From Balanoglossus misakiensis (taxonomy: Eukaryota > Hemichordata), in contig CM082592.2 in NCBI GenBank assembly GCA_040954595.2, positions 3,782,001 through 3,846,000 of the forward strand: a stretch of DNA of 64,000 nucleotides, in the 5' to 3' direction. The position numbers and the translations under genes are program-made. Within the stretch, counting starts at the first letter, position 1. The number at the start of each line of letters is the position of its first letter. The notes beneath the pieces are model-generated. The model saw only the letters and a program-made list of their open reading frames with translations, did not search any database and was not told the origin of the DNA. Shown here in pieces: positions 24,000-35,246 of the stretch.

Positions 24000-25840
24000 T
24001 ATAGCCTGCCTTGTCTGTCTGTCCGAGCTACAAGATGCGACGTTGTTTTTACGAATGAACTTTAGCCCTCTTTGTAATGAATAATGATTAATGTAAAGAC
24101 TACTTTTGAGTTTTCCTCGCTCGTGCTGACCGCAGATTTCGAGTGCAAGTGGACCGCGTTTTGAACAATTGATAGACATATTGGTGCACGTGTGATCTTT
24201 GACATTTTATGCCTCTTTGTATGTTATGCCTACATTGTAGACGTGATGGATTCGACGGGTGTCACAATTCTTTGTTATTACCAAGCCCCACGTTAAGATT
24301 GATGATCTCGCTCTTTTGTGTCTGCGTTCACTTGTCTTCTGTGGCTTGAGCCGCCTTTGTTCGTTTAGAGCTTTGTATACGTGAGCCATTTTGTTTCATA
24401 GAAGTAACTTTCGACCCCTTCCCTGTATGTTTGTACTCAAGTTCACGAGTGTAATGACCACAAAGAAGCTTTCGGGGAATCATAGTCGACAACCTATAAC
24501 ATCTTCAAAGAACCTGCAGACAATGGTCATAGTCCATGCAGTGTTCGGTTGCGTTGCCCTTTTCAAAATAAGTGTAAATAATGAAAGAAATGTTGTGAAG
24601 AGATGTCATAATTAGCTTTCATTTACTGACATTCTTCGAAATTAATGAACTAATTAATTAATTAATTGCGGTAAGTAAGGGATTTCTATGAATTGCTACG
24701 ATGCATGTAATCTCTGATGGATCATAATTTCCCAGTCGATAATTCAGTAAAACATTACCAGATGTGATTCGGTCCATTTTTTGCGGGGGGGGGGGGGTGC
24801 ATCAGTTCCAACAATCTCAATGAAGCGAAACTGGAAGTACCTGGTGATAATTTAATGCGTTCGTCATAAAATCTTATCAAAAGCATTTTTAGTACAAAAA
24901 CGCTGAAAGTTTCCGATTAATACAGCATGTCGCATTCGAGGTCAACAATTTTAAATACTCAGAGGCAAACTTTATGATTGCCCCGAGAAACTGACAGAAA
25001 TTCATTCGCGAAATTGCGCATGCGCATTTGTACGATAGCAACAACGCCAAACAAACGTAACCATGTCGACGCACTTATGTATTGCGTTGGTTTCCAAACT
25101 TAATGTGAAGTTGGAAATTAGACAAAATTATGCGTTCCATGTAGCTCCGTGTGTAATTGTGAAATGCAGTCGCTTTCATCAGAACAAATTGAAGACACAA
25201 TAAATATTTATTAATAAGGAACAGATTCTCCAAACCTTGCAACTTTCTTGTCGCTGTGGCCGCTTGCGCTGATATATTTAGCCTACTACTTATAAGTACG
25301 TAAAACGAAAGTGGAAGTTTTCACTAAATTAAACAGGCGAAAATCACCCCAATGCAAGCCCTATTCTAGCATTAATTATACCTAAATGAAATTTTCACGC
25401 ATGAATGCATTGACAAAGTGTAAACCGTGACAAGAACTTGGTAAAGTAATAAACCGAGGCATTACCTGGTAGGACCGCACAAATCGGACGCTCGTTAAAA
25501 GTGTAAGTAAACCCGAGCCTTCTGGAACCTTTGCCCCCTAACAGGTAGCTTGCGCATGCCCGACTTTTGTTTACTTGATTCGAAATTGAATTCTCATATC
25601 ATGTAAATATGAGGCTGATGACCTGATCAAACTGCGCTAAATCTGAAGTTGGTGAGATCTCTTTGCATAGTTATGTTATAAATTCAAATATGCACATACA
25701 GTAGATTAAAAATCATAGACTAAATCAGCTTGATTCGACACTCTCACAACAAACTCGCCGTCCGGGAACGTACCCTGTTAAGCTTATTGAGTGTGCACCC
25801 TCAACGTTCAGGGCTGTGAGGGAGTCTGGGTGTCTACGTG
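24000..25840. repeat. Large inverted segmental repeat, left arm
   Basis: Matches 32455-34340 in reverse complement over most of its length. Landmarks are the AAAGAGCGAGAT segment (24304 against about 34045), the AAAAGGGCAACGCAACCGAAC segment (24544 against 33806), the G-run at 24785-24798 against the C-run at 33617-33629, and the ACCCTCAACGTTCAGGGCTG segment (25797 against 32480). No coding exon is supported inside. It separates EGF genes B and C. Confidence 0.7.
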
Positions 25841-25974
25841 ATAAAATGTGTGATGTTTACAGTTTCGAAGTCACGTGTTTGTCTTTTTCTTCTCGAACTG
25901 TCAATTATTACAATTCAACGCAAAACCCTGCATATAAGCGTGGCATGCAAATATTTCTACGACGTATAGTTGTC

Positions 25975-26520
25975 GAATGAACGTACGGCAGAGAGAACGT
26001 CCGTGGTTGTAATGTTGCAAGCCTAGACTTTGAACGGCACTGCAGTATCTACAGTGTGCACGGGGTCTTATAGCCACAACCAATAACCAATACATAGAAT
26101 TTCCACCTCGTAACGAAAACTTCACTAAAAGGGGTCAAAAACGAATACATGTGTCAATTTTCACTTGTCCGCCCAACTAATGAAAACTGTCTAGTCCAAC
26201 CATTATTGTTTGTACATTCAGGCAAAGAAGAGTTCACAACTTCAAACATATCTAAATATCTTTAAGGGGCAGGCTGTCGTCCCATTTGCGGCTGTGCGTA
26301 TGATCTCATAATATCATATTCATGATGTCAAAAAGGAGCAACGTGTAATTGTTACAATTGAAGGTACATCATTGCAAACAAAGTGTTTATTTCTTTCTTT
26401 CACATTGTGCTTCATCTCAATGTGTCGACACTTTTTATCAAAATCCCAAGTTACTTTGATATGCATGTACCATGTATTACACTCCGGGTATAAGGCTGTA
26501 GGAAATAAAACTAACAAAGG
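25975..26520 (+). pseudogene. Decayed 3' fragment of an EGF gene A-like copy
   Basis: The sequence matches the last intron and 3' region of gene A (about 17565-18350) in direct orientation: the GAACGTACGGC...AACGTCCGTGGTTGTAAT segment, the CACTTGTCCGCCCAACTA segment, and the TGAAAACTGTCTAG segment onward. The piece that holds exon 10 in gene A (17905-17993) is missing: CCCAACTA runs straight into ATGAAAACTG. It can no longer supply a C-terminal exon. Confidence 0.6.
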
Positions 26521-27130
26521 GGTTAGTACACCCTCTTACATTAACTTCGTACATAACGTTAACCCCTTAATATCACTTAGGGCTGTACCCCAAATCTCGC
26601 GTAGAATAAGATTGGACATTTGAGACACTGTAATTCACTCATATTAGTAGATACTGACATATTTTCAATAAAATTAAATACATCACATACAGGTGTGTTA
26701 TATATGTGGAGGCTACACGGTTCCGTATATTGTACACCCACTACGCCATTTGTCAGATGGTATATCAAATCTCCGACGCATCACGTAAATGCTCGGTTAG
26801 AAAATTGACGTGTCATGTCTCCAAGAGTTTGGGTTTGCTATGGATTAACTGACGATTTAGCAACTGTGGCTAAAATTTGCATTGGTGACTGTATACGTTA
26901 TAAACATACTAAATTGATGTACGCGCAGAACATAAACCGGAAACAGTGCGCGCCCGGTCTTTTTCCCATAGGATTACATTGATAATCGCCAGAAAACAAA
27001 CTTCTACTATTTTCATTTTCACGAAATTTTACACATAGCTCAGTCCAGCAAATATAAATGCATTGGTCAAATAAAATATAGAGGTCACGGCGCTCTATTT
27101 TGAGATAAACTGCATTAAAAATTTTGCCCA

Positions 27131-27330
27131 TAGACAAACCATTGGTGAAAAATGCTGAGTCAGCAGATTTCTTCTATTATCGACCAAATTCATGGCTCTG
27201 TTTTTTAAAACAAGCGCGGTGACCCCTATATTTTATTACGGGTTTTCATTATACATACAAAGGAGAATAAAAAATCCGCAATTAAAAAAAATGACAATAC
27301 TTTCTATTTTACTGAACGTACATCCTTAAG
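27131..27330. repeat. Direct repeat, copy 1
   Basis: About 200 bp from TAGACAAACCATTGGTG to ACATCCTTAAG recurs in the same orientation at 31659-31863 with few differences. It lies just 3' of EGF gene C; the second copy lies 5' of it. Confidence 0.75.
27232..27237 (-). promoter_or_regulatory. Candidate poly(A) signal of EGF gene C
   Basis: TTTATT on the plus strand, giving AATAAA on the minus strand, about 140 bases after the stop codon of gene C. Confidence 0.4.
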
Positions 27331-27374
27331 AGAGAAGAACCATTTGAAAGTAAAGGTAGAAGTATATATGTCTC

Positions 27375-29936
27375 TCAGTTCAGATACATTGCAAACATTG
27401 TCATAATGAGAGTTCCTAAGCCTGTTAACTTAGTAGACAGTGTACTAGCTGCATTCCCATTCCCATCGCCATCGCCATCGCCATCGCCATCGCCATCGCC
27501 ACCGTCATCGCCACCGTTATCGCCACCGTCATCTGTGTCATCTGGTAAGAGAACAGAGATTTTGTGCCGGGTAATTTATGTTTGAAAACACGCTACGATG
27601 AATAGACAGTACATGAAACACTGTTACAGAAAAAAATAATCGCAGAGTTGTAATACTTCGTTTTTAGATGGGTCTTGAAAACGCTGATGAAGTCACATGA
27701 TAGTCATAAAAACAAGCGCACGTGGTTTAGAGAGTACAACAGACTACGTATTTCCACTGCCGTTTCGAGCATGTGGCCAGGTTTTCTTTGTATCGTACGC
27801 GGTGGTTGGGAACGCTGGCTGTCGCCTATTGCTAGAGATGTTGCGACAGAACGATCCTCGTTCATAAATATTTGAAGTAATAATTTTCCAGGTTACCTTC
27901 AAATAAAAGTCAGGGACCAAACTAATGTGTTATTGTTGTACATGTACCTGTAGAAAGTTACTCTCGGAGTTGTGTATTGTTTACCACTTCGACAACATTG
28001 CTGTAAACAAATACAGATTTCTAAGATCCGAAGGAGGACCGCGTGTGACTGTGAGTGGAGAATGTGTAATCATCTTACCTGTTGGTTCCTCTTCAGCTTC
28101 GCACAGTTCTCCAACCAGACAGCATGGACAAGAGGTTTCAGATGGACATTCTATGTCTGGATGACAACCACATTCAGCGTACACTACGGGACAGGCACAC
28201 AGGAACAGATATGAGATTTCACAAACAGACATCACCTTGATTACATGTATAGTCAGTGCGTGTGTGCCATGGATAGCGTCTTTTTAATTCAACGACGCGC
28301 TAAAAACTATAGCCGCTACATGGAAAGTGCACGACGAAATATTTCCCCGTTTCATTAATAAATGGATGTTCCTCTTCTTTGGGAAAATGATGAAAGTTTT
28401 GATACCCTCGATGTCTCACTTATGTTTTGAAGTCTGCGTTGAGCATAATACCACACAACTAAAATATAATAGGGGCCAAGGGACAGTAATTATAGTTTAA
28501 TGGGGGGTCGCCTCATTTTCAATGTTGTCCTTATTTTAGTGCAATGCCATAAGATGCTACAACTCTCATCAAATACTAAACTCTCAACAAATTCGCTAGA
28601 TTTCACATGAACATATTTAGAGACATCTCACCTGTGTCACAGAGATAGCCACTCACACCAGGGGGACAAACACAGTCTTCATTCTCACAGGTTCCGCCGT
28701 TGAGGCAAGGGTTGCTGTCGGAACAGCGCATGTCTGTAAAGCGATATCACAAAATTGAAATGGGGAGCACCCACTTTATGTAAAACATTTTCATTATAGC
28801 TTTCAGTAAAACTCTCAATTATCACTTTTATAAATGGTATATGGGGATGCAAATACATGTCATAACTGGTGATGTTGAAACTAGATTCTCATGACAATTG
28901 TTGAAGGCGTCCTGATAGATGTATGCAATTTTAAATTCCTCTGATCAAGTGCAATGGGGGTTATCTTGATAAGGTAGATATTAGAACTCACCAAAAAGAA
29001 CCCTGATTCTTGTGATTAAAATGTATTTATTTTTTGCAAAAGTGACCCACCCAAGTATAACTGTTCTATTCGTTGTCAAATGCTCACCCGTTTCGCATAG
29101 CTTGCCAGTAAATCCAGTCGGACAATCACAGTAGTTGGAAGATGGGTCGCTTTCAATGTTACACTGGCCTCCATTCTGACAATCTGTTTCAGCACTGCAC
29201 CGTATCACCTCTGTGTAACGGAGAGAAACAAAAACACACTATATGTGAGACAACTTGAATTGATAATATTCTCCCATATTTAGCATGTAGCCCATAATAT
29301 TTCCCTTCCTTGCATCCATTTAGCGGGGTATGACGTCACATGACCATGACCCTGTCGAATTCGTCCTACATCGCTGTACTTACTCTGCCAGAATGAAACT
29401 CAAATGAATCATTTCACTGGCAAGTGCTGTACTAGTAAGTTTTCGGTCATGAACCTGGCCTTGTTGATGATTAATTACATGTATGTAGTTGCTTGGAATA
29501 AATAGACAACTTCCAATGTAACGTGATCGGGAGTTAAAATCTTTTACTTTTTTTGTGATATCTAGTACTTGTAAGGTGTACATTAAATCTCCCTAGCGAT
29601 AATGGCAAAACCAACCTATATCACAATACTGTCCGGTAAACCCATCAGGACAAGTGCAGAAACTGTCTTCAGGAACGCCAGGAATGACTTGACAGGTGCC
29701 TCCATTTAAACAGCCATGACCGCAGTCGTCCAAGTACGTAGTCTCATTAAAGGAACACTCGGCGTTACCTAGGAGAAACATCAGACGTTAACTTCGAATT
29801 ATTTTCCGTAATAAGCAAATATACAAATGGTAATTTCTCAGAGGCGCGTTTACGTACGTGTATTTACAAACGGCGCTATGCAAATGAAGTAGAACAAGAA
29901 AATGTGTGTATATGTATGTTATATCTCTTTGACATT

Positions 29937-29985
<49 letters not shown>

Positions 29986-30091
29986 CACACACACACACAC
30001 GCACGCACGCACGCACGCACGCACGCACACGCACGCACGCACACACACACACACACGCACGCACGTACGCACACACACACACGCATGCACG

Positions 30092-30171
<80 letters not shown>

Positions 30172-31132
30172 GGTAGCGCGTTCTTTGGAGGAATGCGCCA
30201 TTATGAGCTCGAAGGAGCAGCCCTACACAAAGCGTGACGTCAACGAACGTTGGCAATCTATTGAAAGTAACCGTCGCTTGATCGTGGCCTTGGCTTTTGT
30301 CAGCCTTCAGTCACAAACAACTCGGTTGGTGCGCACAAAACAGTCTGCGCACACCAAACACTATGGAATATGTTTTGCTCGAGTTTAATATACATATACA
30401 TATAGTATGTTCTATCTGACCCATCGCTAACCTATTTAATTACTTAATCACACCAGTGACGCCATGGTACTGACCGAAATATGTACACAATAAACAGTTG
30501 GATTTGTGATATGGATTATGGAGGCACTGGCATAAAATGCTCTATTTGTTCGTGACAGATGACAATATTCTTACATCTCAACGTTAAATTATCACTGATG
30601 AACTTAAAATGTGAACATTCTCGTCGTACGGCATCTGAGTACGAAGTGAAGCGTTCTGTTGGCGTTTCTCTCGGTTCGTGGTGAAAAATCGCCGAAGGAC
30701 CGTACACTGTCTGACTATTCTCGTTTGTTCATATACTATTAGGGTGAATCGTCGATTTAATTCTCTGATTAAAGTTTGAAAACGCTGAAGAAATCGAGGC
30801 ATACGTGACCTGCAGGCCTATTTTTTCTTATCATCAGCAAACTACGTCTATACGATTTGAGTTCGGACGTAACCATGACGATGGTGACTACTGCAAGAAC
30901 TGTATTTGCGGAACTTGCGGTCTGACGTGTATGTAAGAGTCAATTGTACAATAAAAATATAAAACGCCATACTTAATGCTTTCCAATTGACATGTTCAAT
31001 CTGACCATAAAATCACAGATACTCGAGAATTCTTGCTCTAATAATTCTCAAATTGTACTCACCCGCCGAAAGCTGTGCCATAACCATAGTTGCCAAGCCT
31101 ACCAACATGCAAACTTTAGCGTAGATAAACAT
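27375..31132 (-). CDS. EGF gene C: secreted three-EGF, GPI-tailed protein with Asp-Gly stalk
   Basis: Six minus-strand exons: 31063-31132, 29616-29768, 29088-29210, 28632-28733, 28079-28183, 27375-27541. All junctions are phase 1; the join is 720 nt, 239 aa. Exon 1 is a signal peptide nearly identical to that of gene B ([19 protein letters not shown]). Exon 2 encodes an EGF domain that differs from gene A exon 2 at one residue (Ser to Phe before the fifth EGF Cys). Exons 3 and 4 are EGF domains close to gene A exons 7 and 8, and exon 5 is the seven-Cys module. Exon 6 differs from its paralogues by an in-frame GGCGAT repeat that makes an Asp-Gly run before the hydrophobic GPI-like tail (ending MFAMYLN). 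It lies in tandem with gene B, same orientation. Confidence 0.85.
27447..27531. repeat. Coding (GGCGAT)n hexanucleotide repeat
   Basis: CCATCG on the plus strand, read as GGCGAT in exon 6 of EGF gene C. It lengthens the acidic Asp-Gly spacer in steps of two residues without shifting the frame. Confidence 0.9.
29948..30168. repeat. (AC)n/(GCAC)n microsatellite
   Basis: About 220 bp of AC and ACGC repeats in intron 1 of EGF gene C. It yields long biased open frames on both strands (His-Thr, Cys-Val) that are not genes. Alternating purine-pyrimidine sequence of this kind can adopt Z-DNA. Confidence 0.95.
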
Positions 31133-31658
31133 CTTGTCAGACGTGTGTGTTTCACTTATACTACTGCGCTGCACTCGGATTTGCAAATGACCAATTCACT
31201 GGTGACGCCTTTCCTTTAACTGTGCAATGTAAAATGTGTGCTCAGCGTGTGAGCTGAGTTGTGCATACGGACAATATTGAACATTGTTATGCCAAAACGA
31301 GGATCTTGAACCTTTTCAAAGTAATTTACAAAGTGTTTCTACGGGGTTGTGACGTGCCAAGGCCATGGGTCCACGACTTTCTTTCTTTCGTTTTTGAACA
31401 AACGTTTCCACAGCAGAGAAAAACAAAGACCGTGCCCCGCATTCTGGATTGTTTGTTGATTTACTCCACCACGAAGACTGAATGAAAGTAATGTAGTTTG
31501 TATAATGCACTGGTCGGGTTCAGGCCGGCCCCAATAAAACATTTAGGACAACCGGGAACTCGAATAACTTACAAATGAAGCGTACACAAAACAAGATAAC
31601 AATTTCACTGAAATTTAAACTTGTTTTTCGATTTGGCGACTGGTATTGTGTGTCGGCA

Positions 31659-31863
31659 TAGACAAATCATTGGTGAAAAATGCTGAGTCAGCTGTTTTTT
31701 TCTATTATCTATTAAATTCATGGCTCTGTATTTCAAAAACAAGCGCAGCGACTCCTATATTTTATCATGGATTTTCATTGTACATACACAGGATAATCCA
31801 AAAATCAACAATTAAAAGCAATGACAATACTTTCAATTTTACTGAATGAACGTACATCCTTAA
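31659..31863. repeat. Direct repeat, copy 2
   Basis: Second copy of the 27131-27330 repeat, same orientation, upstream of EGF gene C. Confidence 0.75.
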
Positions 31864-32454
31864 CCGTTTGTTGGCAAGGCTTCAAATATTCATGCAAAAT
31901 TTAAATGTTTTTACGGTTGAAGAATGGACGGTTAAGTTGTGCCATATTTCCAACAATTCATGTTCCGTTCACCATGAAGTAAATGCACCCTAATGACAGA
32001 TTTTGTCAACGTAGTCCACGTTGCTCTGGATCCGGTTATCCAAGACACGTACATGTCATGTTTTATAGTTTCCATGGAAAACAAAGGATAGTAACGCCTC
32101 TGTAACTCTCCGTTGACCCCAATTAGATGACGAATATAGTTTCAAACATTTTTCAGATTGTGTGCTATGTTTAAATTATGGTGTTCTGCACACTATTGCA
32201 CGTCTAAGTGTTAGGCGTTACATATGCATTTTCACAGTCTTGTAAAGATATCATTAAATACATTCACAAATAAATATTGGCCAAAGCGGACTTTTTGTCG
32301 TAGAATTATTTTGCATAGGCAGGGTATATGCGTTGTAGTGACAGACAGTTCGGGGGGCCGAAATGACCAAAATAGTGACTTCGAAACTGTAAATATCGAT
32401 TCCTGGGACCAAGGGAAATGGTTAAATAGTGGTATATGTGATACACACATTTTA

Positions 32455-34340
32455 TCACGTAGACACCCAGACTCACTCACAGCCCTGAACGTTGAGGGTG
32501 TCCACTCAATAAGCTTAACAGGGTACGTTCAAGGAGGGCGAGTTTGTTGTGGGAGTGTCGAATCAAGCTTACACAGTCTATGATTTTTAATTTATTGATT
32601 GTGCATATTTGAATTTATAACCTAACGATGCAAAGAGATCTCATCAACTTCAGATTTAGGGCTGTTTGATCAGGCCAGCAACCTCATACATGATGTCAGA
32701 ATTCAATTTCGAATCAAGTCTTTATTGGGCTTAGTAGTAAAAAAAGTCGGGCATGCGCAAGCTACCTCTTCGGGGCAGAGGTTCCAGAAGGCTCCAGTTC
32801 GTGTGGCCCGACCAGGTAATGCTTGGGTTTATTATTTTGTCCGTGGATTTTCTAGGTTTGCACTTGGTAATGCATTCATGCGTGAAAATTTCATTAAGGT
32901 ATAATTAATGCTTGAATAGGGCTTGCATTGGGGTGATTTTCGCCTGTTTAATTTAGTGAAAAACTTCACTTTCGTTTTACACACTTATCCATGTACGCTA
33001 AATATACCAGCGCAAGCAGCCGCCGCTAGAAGACAGTTGCAATGTAAATTTAAGGTTGAGATCCAGGTTTAATGACAATTGTTTTTAATCGATTATTTCT
33101 CCTTATATTTCATGTTTTCTCCCTACATTATATATTTTCTGTTAGCTCTATACCTGGAGTTTATGAAAATATGGTTCATCTTCCAAAATGTCTGATATCT
33201 TTCTCGTTTTGCTAAAAAGCGCACAATTTTAAGTTGTTTTTTACTCAAAGAGAGAATCTGTATATAATTAGACATTTTTATTGTGTCTTCAATTTGTTAT
33301 GATGAAAGTGAGTATATTTACACACGGAGCCACATGGAACGCCTAATTGTTTTTAATTTCTAACTTCACATTAAGTTTTGAAACCAACCCAATACATAAA
33401 TGCGTCGACATGGTTACGTTTGTTTGCCGTTGTTGCTATCGTACAAATGCGCATGCGCAAGCTCGCGAACGAAATTCTGTCAGTGTCTCGACGCAATCCT
33501 AACATGCTGTATTAATCGGAAACTAAAAATGCTTTCGACAAGATTTTTTGACGAAAGCGTTTAATTATCCCCAGGTACTTTCAGTTTCACTTCGTTGAGA
33601 TTGTTGGAACCGATGCCCCCCCCCCCCCAACGAACCGAATCACATCTGGTATTGTTTTACTGAATTATCCACTGGGAAATTATGATCTTTCAGAGAGCAC
33701 ATGGTATCAATCCATGGAAAACTCTAACTTACCGCAATCAATCATTATTTCGAAGAATGACAGCAGGATAAAGCTAATCTTGACATCTATTTACACTTTA
33801 TTTGAAAAGGGCAACGCAACCGAACACTGCATGGACAATGACCATTGTCTGTAGATTCGTTGAAGATGTTATAGGTTGTCGACTGTTATTCCCCCAAAAT
33901 CTGCTTAGTGGTCATTACACTCGTGAACTTGAGCACAGACGGACACACAGGGCAATGTCGAAAGTTACTTCACGTATACAAAGCTCTAAACGAACAAAGG
34001 CGGTTCAGCCTGCCATGCCACAAGAGACTAGTGAACGCAGACACAAAAGAGCGAGATCAGCAATCTTAACATGGGGCTTTGTATTAATAACAAAGAATTA
34101 TGACACCAGTCGAAGTGAAACTAGGGCGCGTCTACTATGTGGGCATAAAATACAAAGATTATCAGTCTGTATCTTGTCAAAGATCATACATGCACCAATA
34201 TGTCTATCGAGTGTTCAAAAGTGGTCCACTTGCACTTAATCTGCGGTCAACACGAAGGCGTATCGAGGAAACACCCAAGAGTTATATTACCCAAGAGTAA
34301 CATTTCAATTAAAAAAAGTTAAAGTTCATTCGTGATAAAC
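32455..34340. repeat. Large inverted segmental repeat, right arm
   Basis: Reverse complement of 24000-25840. It contains an open frame at 33802-34239 that has a decayed counterpart in the left arm, so it may be the trace of an old coding or transposon sequence, but no family is recognisable. The 32257-32730 edge recurs again at about 46800-47230. Confidence 0.65.
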
Positions 34341-34878
34341 AACGTCACATCTTGTAGCTCATGGCCCCTCAGCGAACGGTTTAGTGCCCTGCGTATAGTC
34401 ATTGCTCGCGCACTGAGCCTACATTTGAATATGTGAAGATCACCAAGAAAGACCACACACCAAAGGTCGATGGAGTCGATGTTATATGACTGTCGATGTA
34501 AACATGCATGCCTCAGCTGCTGCTAAGTGCCCTCACGGGACACAGCTTGTCGTCGGTCAAACCAAGTAAAGACTGGATCCGTAATACATTGTATACTATC
34601 AACGCTCATCATTTATGCAAAATATACGGCTATTTAGCTTCAGTCAAATTGTTCCAATATTCCCGATTTATAGCGATAATTGCACTAATTATTGTCAAAA
34701 TATCACCTAATTAACACGACACTGGTAAATGTCGCCTAGTACATTCAGATCTCTCTTTTTCCTCTTTTGAAAGGCAAGAAAGATGTATTTACTCGGCTGG
34801 CGTAATAAATATTCATTTCTTGTGAACATGAGTGTGTAAAACTTATGGTCTACTTGGGGTTAAAGAAAAAACCTATAG
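34341..34878. other. Intergenic, nothing supported
   Basis: AT-rich DNA with no exon, repeat or structure that I can defend. Confidence 0.5.
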
Positions 34879-35072
34879 TTTAAAGGTATACGGTCACCTA
34901 TGCAAATATAGGTACAGTTACCATGGCAAACTGAGATCTAGCCAATTACAGATTTTCGGTGGGTGGCACACGCGAAAAAAGAGCGCCACCATATGTTCTT
35001 TAGAACGCTCAAATACGCCATTTCAGCCATATATGGGCGTATGTAAATTGGGGGAGACCGTATACCTTTAAA
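34879..35072. mobile_element. Foldback MITE with 17-bp terminal inverted repeats
   Basis: Starts TTTAAAGGTATACGGTC and ends with its exact reverse complement, total 194 bp. The outer TTTAA-like bases may be a target duplication. The superfamily cannot be fixed from one copy. It lies just upstream of the 14-exon gene. Confidence 0.65.
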
Positions 35073-35219
35073 TTTAACCCGCAATTTTGTACATGCTGGG
35101 CAAAAATTACACATGTGATATTCGTCGTCAATTTGTCCACTACATACTAAACATGTTCTATTCGATGCAGGATTACTTTCTCTCTTCCTCCAAAAACTGA
35201 CTATCATTACTTTATTCAC
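35073..35219 (-). pseudogene. Relic of a non-LTR retrotransposon C-terminus
   Basis: The minus-strand frame holds C-L-V-C-x8-H-M-C-N-F-C-P-A-C, a C-x2-C-x8-H-x4-C pattern followed by a Leu-Arg stretch. This resembles the C-terminal zinc knuckle found after the reverse transcriptase of jockey/L1-type elements. Only this tip remains, next to the MITE, and no reverse transcriptase core is seen. Confidence 0.45.
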
Positions 35220-35246
35220 AGATCAATGAACCCTATACTGTAAATC

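Noticed and set aside
29876-30256. Open frames rich in His-Thr or Cys-Val
   Set aside because: Produced by the (AC)n/(GCAC)n repeat; no splice context.
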